A DNA stretch of 64,000 bases from an uncultured Pseudomonadota bacterium (GTDB lineage: Bacteria > Pseudomonadota > Gammaproteobacteria > CAJXQU01), in NCBI GenBank assembly GCA_913058255.1, contig CAJXQU010000010.1, positions 1 to 64,000 of the forward strand. The letters are read 5' to 3'. This document shows positions 29,219-37,985 of this stretch, piece by piece. The notes beneath the pieces were generated by a model. That model was not told the DNA's origin and searched no databases. It saw only the letters and a program-made list of their open reading frames with translations. Every line of letters begins with the position of its first letter. The stretch's first letter is position 1. Position numbers and translations under genes: made by a program.

Positions 29219-30130
29219 TTAGAAGTAACCCTCTTGTTTTTTCTTTTCCATCGAGCCAGAGCTATCGCTATCGATAACGCGACCTTGGCGTTCTGATGTT
29301 GTGGTTAGCAGCATTTCTTGAATGATCTCTGGTAATGTTGTTGCTTCTGACTCGACGGCCCCAGTTAATGGGTAGCAGCCTAGCGTTCTGAAACGCACCA
29401 TTTTCTCTTCAACTTTGACGCCATCTTCAATCGGCATGCGATCGTCATCGACCATGATCAAAACGCCATCACGTTCAACGACGGGGCGTTTTGCTGCGAA
29501 ATAAAGTGGAACCAATGGAATACTCTCCATGTGGATATATTGCCAGATATCTAATTCTGTCCAGTTAGACAAAGGGAAAACACGGATACTTTCACCTTTA
29601 TCGACCCTACCGTTATAAATGTTCCACAACTCTGGGCGTTGGTTTTTTGGATCCCAGCGATGATTTTTGTCACGGAAAGAATAAACACGTTCTTTCGCAC
29701 GAGATTTTTCTTCATCACGACGAGCACCGCCGAAGGCCGCATCGAAACCATGTTTATCCAGCGCCTGCTTCAAACCAGTCGTCTTCATAATGTCAGTATG
29801 TTTCGCACTTCCGTGTTTAAACGGACTGATCCCCATATCCACACCATCTTGGTTGATATGTACGATCAAATCCCAACCTAGCTTTTTGACATGCTTGTCG
29901 CGAAACTCGATCATTTCTTTGAATTTCCAAGTGGTGTCCACATGCATCAGAGGAAAAGGCGGTTTGCCAGGAGCAAACGCCTTGAGTGCGAGATGCATCA
30001 TCACGGCTGAATCTTTGCCGATAGAATAGAGCATGACAGGATTATCGAACTCCGCTGCCACCTCACGAATAATATGGATACTTTCCGCTTCTAACTGTTT
30101 TAGATGCGTCATTTTGTATTGATCTGACAT
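29219..30130 (-). CDS. cysD: Sulfate adenylyltransferase subunit 2
   Basis: [39 protein letters not shown]. Confidence 0.97.
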   Translation of the reverse strand: MSDQYKMTHLKQLEAESIHIIREVAAEFDNPVMLYSIGKDSAVMMHLALKAFAPGKPPFPLMHVDTTWKFKEMIEFRDKHVKKLGWDLIVHINQDGVDMGISPFKHGSAKHTDIMKTTGLKQALDKHGFDAAFGGARRDEEKSRAKERVYSFRDKNHRWDPKNQRPELWNIYNGRVDKGESIRVFPLSNWTELDIWQYIHMESIPLVPLYFAAKRPVVERDGVLIMVDDDRMPIEDGVKVEEKMVRFRTLGCYPLTGAVESEATTLPEIIQEMLLTTTSERQGRVIDSDSSGSMEKKKQEGYF

Positions 30131-30566
30131 AAAAAAACCAACTAATTAATGGATTCTTGCATACATGTGAATGTGGGCACACTAGCCCAAAACATCCACC
30201 TAAAATAAAAGTGTCGCGATTTTACCACTTTCAAGGAAGTTGAATAGTAATTATATGATGCGTCATCAATCAAGAAGTGTCGCTGATTAATAAAGGCGTG
30301 CATCCAAAGTCAGAAGACAACCACAATCCAAGTAGATGGTAAAATTTGAGGCCTATAATAGTGTAAAGCTCGCGATAAATTAAGAAATATTAAGGCCTAT
30401 GCTTATTCCCGACCTTTCGAAGACCGTTTGGTTAGCCTTGTTAACGAGAACTTATATGTCTAAAAGCTGATTTAGCCTCCCTTGAAAATAATAAAAAAGC
30501 CTCCATGTATGAATGCTGGAAAATTATTAACTTATTGAATAATAAGTAAAATATTTTAAGAAACCC

Positions 30567-30594
30567 CTTGAAAACAAAAAATCAATCCACATCT
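30567..30594 (+). promoter_or_regulatory. Candidate sigma-32 heat-shock promoter for hsp20
   Basis: CTTGAAA (30567), 13 nt, CCACATCT (30587), close to sigma-32 consensus CTTGAAA-N13-15-CCCCATNT. Confidence 0.6.
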
Positions 30595-30681
30595 TAATTA
30601 CTGTAGGCCGACGACTCCAAGAGTGTTGTCCTGTTATGAAATACAACTTAATCAATATTGCTTCTCAAGGAGAATATACAT

Positions 30682-31158
30682 ATGAATACATTAGACTTAA
30701 CCCCACTTTATCGGAACAGCATTGGTTTTGATCGACTGGCATCACTGCTCAACAATGCTTACACAAGCGATAGCGCAAGTAGTACGGGTTATCCGCCTTA
30801 TAACATTGAGGTGCTCGAGGAAGACCGTTACGCGATCACACTAGCGATTGCTGGCTTTGATCAAAGCGACGTTTCTCTCAGTACCGAAAAAGGCATTCTC
30901 ACGGTGCGCGGCGAAAAGACCAAAAGTGAACAAAGTAATTACTTACACCAAGGCATCGCAAATCGCACCTTCGAACGCAAATTTAACCTAGCGGATCATG
31001 TTGAAGTAACGCAGGCTGATCTTAACAATGGTCTGCTGACGATTAGTTTAAAACGCGAGATACCCGAAGCGATGAAACCTAAGACGGTCGCAATCAACCA
31101 AGGTCATAACGGGTCAGTCCAAGGCACGAGAGACAATCTACAAAACCAAGCCGCTTAA
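30682..31158 (+). CDS. Hsp20 family small heat shock protein (IbpA-like)
   Basis: LTPLYRNSIGFDRLASLL, PPYNIEVLEEDRYAITLAIAGF, GLLTISLKREIPEAMKPK. Confidence 0.93.
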   Translation: MNTLDLTPLYRNSIGFDRLASLLNNAYTSDSASSTGYPPYNIEVLEEDRYAITLAIAGFDQSDVSLSTEKGILTVRGEKTKSEQSNYLHQGIANRTFERKFNLADHVEVTQADLNNGLLTISLKREIPEAMKPKTVAINQGHNGSVQGTRDNLQNQAA

Positions 31159-31189
31159 TTCTTATAAGCTTACTGTTAACAGAAGGAAA

Positions 31190-31217
31190 GGCTGCCGGAA
31201 ACGGCGGTCTTTTTTTT
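31190..31217 (+). terminator. Rho-independent terminator after hsp20
   Basis: GGCTGCCG-GAAA-CGGCGGTC followed by a T run. Confidence 0.75.
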
Positions 31218-31435
31218 TATTTTGAGTTTATGTATGGTTTTTTATCTTAGCTGAATAACTTGATATTTTCTGTTCTATTCTGTTTTAAAAAAATGATGTT
31301 TATCAGCCATAATTATTAAGCAAATATGGTGCAAGTGCACATTTTTAAAAGGTTTTATAACTTGCTATTAAGTGAATAGTTTGTGTATCTTATACCGATA
31401 CTGTCTATTCTTTTTTCAACTAAGGAAAATAAAAA

Positions 31436-32461
31436 ATGTCAAAAGCAGCAGACACCAACCTTAATGATTGGCGTGATCGCGCGCTTGAATTTGAAGCCGA
31501 AATTAAGAAGGCAATTATTGGGCAAGATCATGCCATAAAGCTTTTGACAATCGCTGTATTTGCCCGCGGACACGCATTGCTTGAAGGCGATGTTGGTGTT
31601 GGTAAAACTACATTGCTACGTGCATTGGCGCGAGTCCTTGGTGGAGATTATGAGCGGATTGAAGGCACTATCGACCTGATGCCGAACGATCTTATTTATC
31701 ATACCTATATCAATGAAGAAGGTCGTCCTGCGGTTGATCCTGGGCCACTTTTAAAATATGAAGAAAAGTTAGCCACGTTCTTTTTCAATGAAGTTAACCG
31801 TGCCCGACCTCAAGTGCACTCGTTGTTATTGCGAGTGATGGCCGAGCGTAGTGTGACGGCTTTTAATCGTGAATATTACTTCCCTCATGTACAAGTGTTT
31901 GCTGATCGAAACCGTGTAGAAAAAGAAGAAACATTTGAACTACCTGCGGCGGCGCGCGATCGTTTTTTGATGGAGTTAACTATCGCCATGCCAGATGATC
32001 TTGATCTGCAAAGGCAGCTCATGTTTGATACGCGATTTTTTGATGTCGATAAGCTGATCGATAGTTTGAAACCTGGCGTACTGCCATTTGATCAGTTAAA
32101 TGATATTTCTGCACAGATCCAACATCATATAAAAACGACTCCTACTATCGAAAACTATGCGCTAGACCTGTGTCGTGCAACTCGTAATCCGGCTGAGTTT
32201 GGGGTCAAGTTAGAAGGTGTAGACATGGATAAAATGATCGCTTCTGGCGTCAGTCCGCGAGGTATGGGAATGCTCATGCGAGCATCGAAAGTTGCCGCTT
32301 GGATAAACGGGCGCGATGCATTAGTTCCAGAGGATATCCACTCTGTTTTACATGAAACAATCGCTCATCGTATATTCCTAACGCCTATTTATGAACTTCA
32401 TCGTACCGAATTAGTACCTGCTTTCATGGAGCAGATTGTTAACCAAGTCGTAGCACCTTGA
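31436..32461 (+). CDS. mxaR: MoxR-family AAA+ ATPase, methanol oxidation accessory
   Basis: EGDVGVGKTTLLRALARVLGG Walker A, FNEVNRARPQVHSLLL; first gene of the mxaRSACKL-type order. Confidence 0.85.
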   Translation: MSKAADTNLNDWRDRALEFEAEIKKAIIGQDHAIKLLTIAVFARGHALLEGDVGVGKTTLLRALARVLGGDYERIEGTIDLMPNDLIYHTYINEEGRPAVDPGPLLKYEEKLATFFFNEVNRARPQVHSLLLRVMAERSVTAFNREYYFPHVQVFADRNRVEKEETFELPAAARDRFLMELTIAMPDDLDLQRQLMFDTRFFDVDKLIDSLKPGVLPFDQLNDISAQIQHHIKTTPTIENYALDLCRATRNPAEFGVKLEGVDMDKMIASGVSPRGMGMLMRASKVAAWINGRDALVPEDIHSVLHETIAHRIFLTPIYELHRTELVPAFMEQIVNQVVAP

Positions 32462-32462
32462 A

Positions 32463-33305
32463 GTGAATCTCGGCGAAGTACATTACAAGGTACCGTGGCG
32501 CGCAAGTGGTAGCTATCCTGGGCATCATGCGAGCCAACAAAAAGGTGGTGGTTTGGAGTTTCGTAATCACGTACCTTTGATCGACGCACCTGATCCACGA
32601 CGGTTCGACATACGTGCCAGCCTGCGTGATCCTTTCGAGCAAATTCGAGTTAGGGTCTATCAACAGACGAGTTCTATTCCTGTTTATGTAATAGCCGATC
32701 TATCCGCGTCAATGAGTTTTCAAGGCGCGAATGATAAACAAAAAGTACTCGCTGATTTTGTGGCCTGTATGAGCTATTCAGCATATCGAACAGGAGACAT
32801 GTTTGGTTTTATCGGTTGTGAAGATGATGTCGGTCGACCTTGGGTATTGCCGCCGACATTAAATCGAGTCGCTGGTAATGAGATTGCGCAACAGCTTTAC
32901 ACCAAAGAGCTACGAGCCAATAGTTCCGAAAGTTTATTGCATGCCGCAGAACAACTCGGTGGTAAAAGAGCGTTAGTTTTTTTAATTTCAGACTTCCATT
33001 TCCCTGAAAAATTATTAGAGAAAGTGTTAGCTTCCCTCGCTTACCATCATGTGGTGCCTGTTATGTTATGGGATCGTTTTGAATATGAAAACTTACCCAG
33101 TTTCGGTATAGCGCGGGTGACTGATCCAGAAACTAATCGAAGTCGGTTATTGTTAATGCGACCATCATTAAAAAAACGCATTCAAGAAGCATTTACGCAA
33201 CGTCGAGAAAAGTTGTTTGAGCTATTTGGTCAGTATGGACGTATGCCGTTATTGTTAGAGGACGGTTTTAATTCAGATGAGGTGACACATTATTTTTTCG
33301 GCTAA
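32463..33305 (+). CDS. mxaS: DUF58-type protein MxaS
   Basis: VIADLSASMSFQG vWA-like motif; position after mxaR. Confidence 0.78.
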   Translation: MNLGEVHYKVPWRASGSYPGHHASQQKGGGLEFRNHVPLIDAPDPRRFDIRASLRDPFEQIRVRVYQQTSSIPVYVIADLSASMSFQGANDKQKVLADFVACMSYSAYRTGDMFGFIGCEDDVGRPWVLPPTLNRVAGNEIAQQLYTKELRANSSESLLHAAEQLGGKRALVFLISDFHFPEKLLEKVLASLAYHHVVPVMLWDRFEYENLPSFGIARVTDPETNRSRLLLMRPSLKKRIQEAFTQRREKLFELFGQYGRMPLLLEDGFNSDEVTHYFFG

Positions 33306-33339
33306 CAAAACATGCGTTATTCGGCGTTCAAAAACATGG

Positions 33340-34230
33340 GTGAGATCGATTGTTTTAAGTATCATGTTTGCAACGGTTTCAGTATATGCAAATGAAAAAA
33401 AGATCGAACAACTAGATATCCAACAACCGCGAACATTTGGGTATCAGATCGGTGATAAGTTTGATCGCATTATCAAACTTAAATTGAATTTACCTTATGT
33501 ACTAGATGATAGTGTATTACCGAAACATGGACGAATTACCGAGTGGTTGACATTAGAAAAGCCCATTGTTGATCTGACCATTGAAGATGGCGTGCCGCAG
33601 TATCATATTAAGCTTCATTATCAAATCATTAATATCAAACCAGAACTTGTCGATATTGCTGTGCCTTCACACATGTTGATTTATAAAAATAGCGATACGG
33701 ACGAAAAACTTAATGCACTAATTCCGGCCACCCGCATTCGTGTCTCGGCTTTGACGGATAGCAATGAACGTTCTTTGCAAGCTGATCGGATGCCAATTAC
33801 GGTAGAGCAAACGAGTGGTCGATTGTTTCTTTATTTGGCTCTGATATTTGCAAGTATTATTGGTTTTTTATATTTGAAATTTGGCTTGCCAGTTTTTAAT
33901 AAAAACCATCCTTTTGCTAAGGCACATCAAGTGTTGAAAAGCCGGCGGCACAAAATCTGGGACGAGGTTGCACTCAGTGAAGCCTTACAAACTATTCATC
34001 AAGCATTTAATGAAACGGCAGAGAAGACTGTGTTCATAGAGAAGCTTGATGAGTTCTTTAGTGAACATCAAGAATTCACGGTGATGGAAAATGAAATAGC
34101 CCTCTATTTTTCTGAGTCACGCACTTACTTTTTTGAAGGAAAAACAGATCAGGAAAGTTTTAAATACTCTCGTGATGCTCTCATCGATTTTACGCAAAAA
34201 TGTAGCGAAGCTGAGCGCGGTATTAGTTAA
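33340..34230 (+). CDS. mxaA: MxaA-like methanol oxidation protein
   Basis: Signal peptide, central TM, position in cluster. Confidence 0.7.
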   Translation: MRSIVLSIMFATVSVYANEKKIEQLDIQQPRTFGYQIGDKFDRIIKLKLNLPYVLDDSVLPKHGRITEWLTLEKPIVDLTIEDGVPQYHIKLHYQIINIKPELVDIAVPSHMLIYKNSDTDEKLNALIPATRIRVSALTDSNERSLQADRMPITVEQTSGRLFLYLALIFASIIGFLYLKFGLPVFNKNHPFAKAHQVLKSRRHKIWDEVALSEALQTIHQAFNETAEKTVFIEKLDEFFSEHQEFTVMENEIALYFSESRTYFFEGKTDQESFKYSRDALIDFTQKCSEAERGIS

Positions 34231-35252
34231 TGTTTGGGTTAATGTTTGGTTTTTCTCACCCTCTAGTGTTGCTGCTGTTGCCATTGGCTATTTTGCCGTT
34301 GGTTTATCATGGGCAGAAAACGGTTTCTTATTCCTCACTGTCTATTTTGCCAGAAGATCCATTATCTGATCTGGCGAATATTGGTTTACGAGTTTTAGCT
34401 TCGCTTGTGATCATGAGTCTTGTGTTAGGTATCGCAGGGATCTTTCAGTCAGAACAACCCGTTGATCGGATCGGGCAGGGCGCACAAACGATTATTTTGA
34501 TCGATAGTAGCGGTAGTATGGATAAACCTTTTTACTCGAGTAAAAAGAATAAAACTGCCGCTGAAAGTGTTGCAAAATTTGGAACCTACGAATCAAAAGG
34601 GCAAATGGCACGAAGAGTTTTAGGCGACTATGCGGCACAACGAAAACAAGATATGTTTGCGTTATATGTGTTTAGTGGAAACCCGATAAAAATCTTACCA
34701 TTCACCGAAAAGCAAGCGGTGATACAGGCTGCCATCTCTGCGGGTAGCTTAGAAAAAGGCTTGGCATCAACAGATCTAGCAGCAGGCCTGACACGATCAT
34801 TGGAATTTTTTGAAGATAAAGAGTTCACTGGTTCAAGAATATTAATGTTGGTTTCAGATGGCGCAGCCAAGCTTTCAATGGTTGCCCAAGAACAAATAAA
34901 ATTTCTTTTGCAAAAACATCGTGTAACGCTATATTGGTTTTACCTACGTGGTTACAACGGCCCAGGTTTGTTCGATGAGCTTGATAGCGACATGATTGAA
35001 ATGACGGCTCCCGAGCAAATGGTTCATAAGTTTTTCTCCGAAACGGGTCTACCTTACAGAGCCTATCCGGTTGAAAACCCTGACGCCTTAAATAACGCCA
35101 TCGGGGAAGTGAATAAACTTCAAAACCTTCCTATCCGTTATCAAGATATTATTCCTAAACGTGATCTGTCCAGCTGGTTTTATGGCATCGCGTTAGTATT
35201 ATTACTCTTATTATTAGCGACAAAATTAAGTGAGATTCAGGTATGGCGTTAA
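34230..35252 (+). CDS. mxaC: VWA-domain protein MxaC
   Basis: LIDSSGSMDKPF MIDAS, N-terminal BatA-like TM. Confidence 0.78.
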   Translation: MFGLMFGFSHPLVLLLLPLAILPLVYHGQKTVSYSSLSILPEDPLSDLANIGLRVLASLVIMSLVLGIAGIFQSEQPVDRIGQGAQTIILIDSSGSMDKPFYSSKKNKTAAESVAKFGTYESKGQMARRVLGDYAAQRKQDMFALYVFSGNPIKILPFTEKQAVIQAAISAGSLEKGLASTDLAAGLTRSLEFFEDKEFTGSRILMLVSDGAAKLSMVAQEQIKFLLQKHRVTLYWFYLRGYNGPGLFDELDSDMIEMTAPEQMVHKFFSETGLPYRAYPVENPDALNNAIGEVNKLQNLPIRYQDIIPKRDLSSWFYGIALVLLLLLLATKLSEIQVWR

Positions 35253-35794
35253 AGCAACCTTTAATGATTTTATGTGCAGCGATCGCTGTATTATCTATCA
35301 CTGGTTTCGTGCATGAATTCTGGCAGTGGAATCAAACGCGGTTGTATAACAATGGGGTCATTAAAGCGGATTTCGTGGCCGCCAGCGAGCAATATAAAGG
35401 TCCCAAAGGACTCTTTGCAAAAGCTTATGTTGAACAACAAACGGGTAACTTTCAACAAGCGCGAGTGTTTTATGCACCGCTAGAAAAATTGGAAGATGCG
35501 CCAGTTTTGCGCAAAGATGCGATGTTCAATATAGCCAACACCTACATGCAACAAGCGGCCTTATTAGACTTAGAAAAAGATGCTGATCAAGCAATGCCGC
35601 TCGTGGAGCTCGCAAAAACCGGATATAGGAATTTACTCGTTATCGATAGTGCACATTGGGGAGCAAAGTATAACCTCGAACGTGCACTACAAATTGTGCC
35701 TGATATCGGTAAAGTTAGAAGTGAAAAATCAGCTGGATTACAACGAACAGTGCGTACAGTGATCACAGCTGATTCGGCTGGAAACCTTCCATGA
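35243..35794 (+). CDS. mxaK: MxaK-like protein
   Basis: N-terminal TM and TPR-like region; overlaps mxaC and mxaL. Confidence 0.7.
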   Translation: MALKQPLMILCAAIAVLSITGFVHEFWQWNQTRLYNNGVIKADFVAASEQYKGPKGLFAKAYVEQQTGNFQQARVFYAPLEKLEDAPVLRKDAMFNIANTYMQQAALLDLEKDADQAMPLVELAKTGYRNLLVIDSAHWGAKYNLERALQIVPDIGKVRSEKSAGLQRTVRTVITADSAGNLP

Positions 35795-36750
35795 TTTCAG
35801 TACCGGCTATCTTTTCAAGGCTATTTAAAAATGGAATTTTCTCTAACGTTAAATTATTACTTATACTACTCTCAGTCGTTTTAGCCGCCTTAACTTTTCG
35901 TAACCCTACTCTCGAATTAGAGCGGCCAACATACCGTTATGTGTTCACCTTTGATATTTCACAAAGTATGAATGTAAAGGACGTGCCTAAAACAGAACAA
36001 TCGATAACTCGTTTGGAATACGCTAAACAAGCCACCTTAAAAACACTTGTCGAAATGCCGTGTGGAACTGAGGCCGGGTTGGCCCTGTTTACAGGTAACC
36101 GTGCTTTTATGTTGATCAAGCCGATAGAAGTATGCAGAAATCATGTGGAGTTGAAAGCCGTTGTTGAAAACATCAACTGGCGTATGACTTGGAAAGCGAA
36201 TAGTGAAATCGCCAAAGGTCTATTTAAAAGCATTCGGCTGTTAACACATTTAGAAGCCGACACACGCCTAGTTTTCATAACAGATGGGCACGAATCTCCA
36301 CCGATCAACCCAGAGCTTCCTCCTCGTTTTCCGGGCAAGGCCGGTGAGATTTTTGGACTTATCGTTGGCGTCGGTGGTGATGATCTTGTTCAGATCCCTA
36401 AATTCGATAGAAAAACGGGTGAACCTGATGGCTTTTGGAAAGAAGATGAAGTTAAACACACCGATGTTTATAGTGAGACAAGCGCGGGTGAGAATGCGAT
36501 CACCACAGGTACAGAACATTTATCATCACTCAAAGAAGAATACCTAGAAGGACTCGCGACTAAAACAGGTCTGACTTATCATCGTATTGAGGGTCAAAGT
36601 GATTTAACGGATCAAATAAAAACGCGCGCCTTGAGTATTCCAAAAATCATAACGACCGACATGCGTTGGTTGTTTGCGCTGGGAGCTTTACTGGCGTTGA
36701 TAACCTCTATACTGATCGATCCTATTCGTATCTATCTAGGCAAATCTTAA
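35791..36750 (+). CDS. mxaL: VWA-domain protein MxaL
   Basis: FTFDISQSMNVKD MIDAS; FITDGHESPP. Confidence 0.78.
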   Translation: MISVPAIFSRLFKNGIFSNVKLLLILLSVVLAALTFRNPTLELERPTYRYVFTFDISQSMNVKDVPKTEQSITRLEYAKQATLKTLVEMPCGTEAGLALFTGNRAFMLIKPIEVCRNHVELKAVVENINWRMTWKANSEIAKGLFKSIRLLTHLEADTRLVFITDGHESPPINPELPPRFPGKAGEIFGLIVGVGGDDLVQIPKFDRKTGEPDGFWKEDEVKHTDVYSETSAGENAITTGTEHLSSLKEEYLEGLATKTGLTYHRIEGQSDLTDQIKTRALSIPKIITTDMRWLFALGALLALITSILIDPIRIYLGKS

Positions 36751-36784
36751 TTTTTTTCAGCTTTGTTATATCGGCGGTTTATCT

Positions 36785-37969
36785 TTAAAAATCATCAGAT
36801 GGAATTCGTACCCAGCCTTCCATTAAAATTCTTGCACTACGACTCATAATCACTTTTGAAGCTGTCCACTTGTCATCTACTAAAGCCACTTCTGCACCGA
36901 CTTGCAAGGTGCCTGAAGGATGACCAAAGGTGACGACTTCGCGTTCGTTATCGCCAGCAGCCAGATTGACCAATGTTCCTGGAATGGCTGCTGCGGTGCC
37001 GATGGCGACAGCTGCCGTGCCCATCATGGCGTGGTGGAGCTTTCCCATCGATAAGGCGCGTACATTTAGATCAATATCTGCCGCTGAGATTTTCTTGCCG
37101 CTTGAAGAAATATAATCTTTGGCTTTTCCGACGAAGGCGATCTTCGGTGTGTGTTGTCTGGCTGCGGCTTCTTCGATGTTGTTTATCAGCCCCATGCGCA
37201 CAGCCCCATACGCACGAATGGTTTCAAACATGGCTAAGGATTTTTCATCACCATTGATTGCATCTTGTAGTTCTGCACCCGTGTAATTTATGTCTGTCGC
37301 GTTGAGAAAAATGGTTGGGATGCCTGCGTTGATCATTGTCGTTGGGAAAGTGCCGATCCCTAGAACCTCTAGCTCATCGACAAGATTTCCTGTCGGGAAC
37401 ATCGCGCCTTCGCCATCAGCCGGAGCAATAAATTCCACTTTAATTTCAGCGGCAGGAAAGGTGACACCATCCAGTGCAAAGTTCCCCGTTTCTTGTACTT
37501 CGCCATTGCTGATTGGAACGTGAGCAATAATCGTTTTTTTAATATTCGCCTGCCAGATACGTACAGTGGTGACGCCATTTTTAGGAATTCGATTTGGATC
37601 AACATGTCCGCAGTTGATCGCAAAAGTGCCCACCGCAGCGGTGAGATTGCCACAGTTTCCGCTCCAATCGATAAAGGCTTTGTCGATGGCGACTTGTCCA
37701 AATAGATAATCAACATCATGATCGGGCTGGCTGCTTTTCGATAAGATGATGGTTTTGCTGGTGCTGGATGTTGCACCGCCCATACCATCCGTATGTTTGC
37801 CGTAAGGATCAGGACTGCCTATCACGCGTAACAAGATATTATCTCGCGCTTTTCCTGCGACTTGAGCGGCAGCGGGTAGATCGTCAAGATTAAAGAACAT
37901 GCCTTTACTCGTGCCGCCACGAATGTAAGTTGCCGGAATTTTGATCTGTGGAGCATGGCTCTGGCTCAT
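36785..37969 (-). CDS. prpF: 2-methylaconitate cis-trans isomerase PrpF
   Basis: PATYIRGGTSKGMFFNLDDLP, GNCGNLTAAVGTFAI; adjacent to acnD. Confidence 0.93.
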   Translation of the reverse strand: MSQSHAPQIKIPATYIRGGTSKGMFFNLDDLPAAAQVAGKARDNILLRVIGSPDPYGKHTDGMGGATSSTSKTIILSKSSQPDHDVDYLFGQVAIDKAFIDWSGNCGNLTAAVGTFAINCGHVDPNRIPKNGVTTVRIWQANIKKTIIAHVPISNGEVQETGNFALDGVTFPAAEIKVEFIAPADGEGAMFPTGNLVDELEVLGIGTFPTTMINAGIPTIFLNATDINYTGAELQDAINGDEKSLAMFETIRAYGAVRMGLINNIEEAAARQHTPKIAFVGKAKDYISSSGKKISAADIDLNVRALSMGKLHHAMMGTAAVAIGTAAAIPGTLVNLAAGDNEREVVTFGHPSGTLQVGAEVALVDDKWTASKVIMSRSARILMEGWVRIPSDDF

Positions 37970-37985
37970 CTGGTCATTCTCTTGG

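Noticed and set aside
37369-37788. 139-aa minus-strand ORF inside prpF
   Set aside because: Alternate frame of a recognised PrpF coding sequence.
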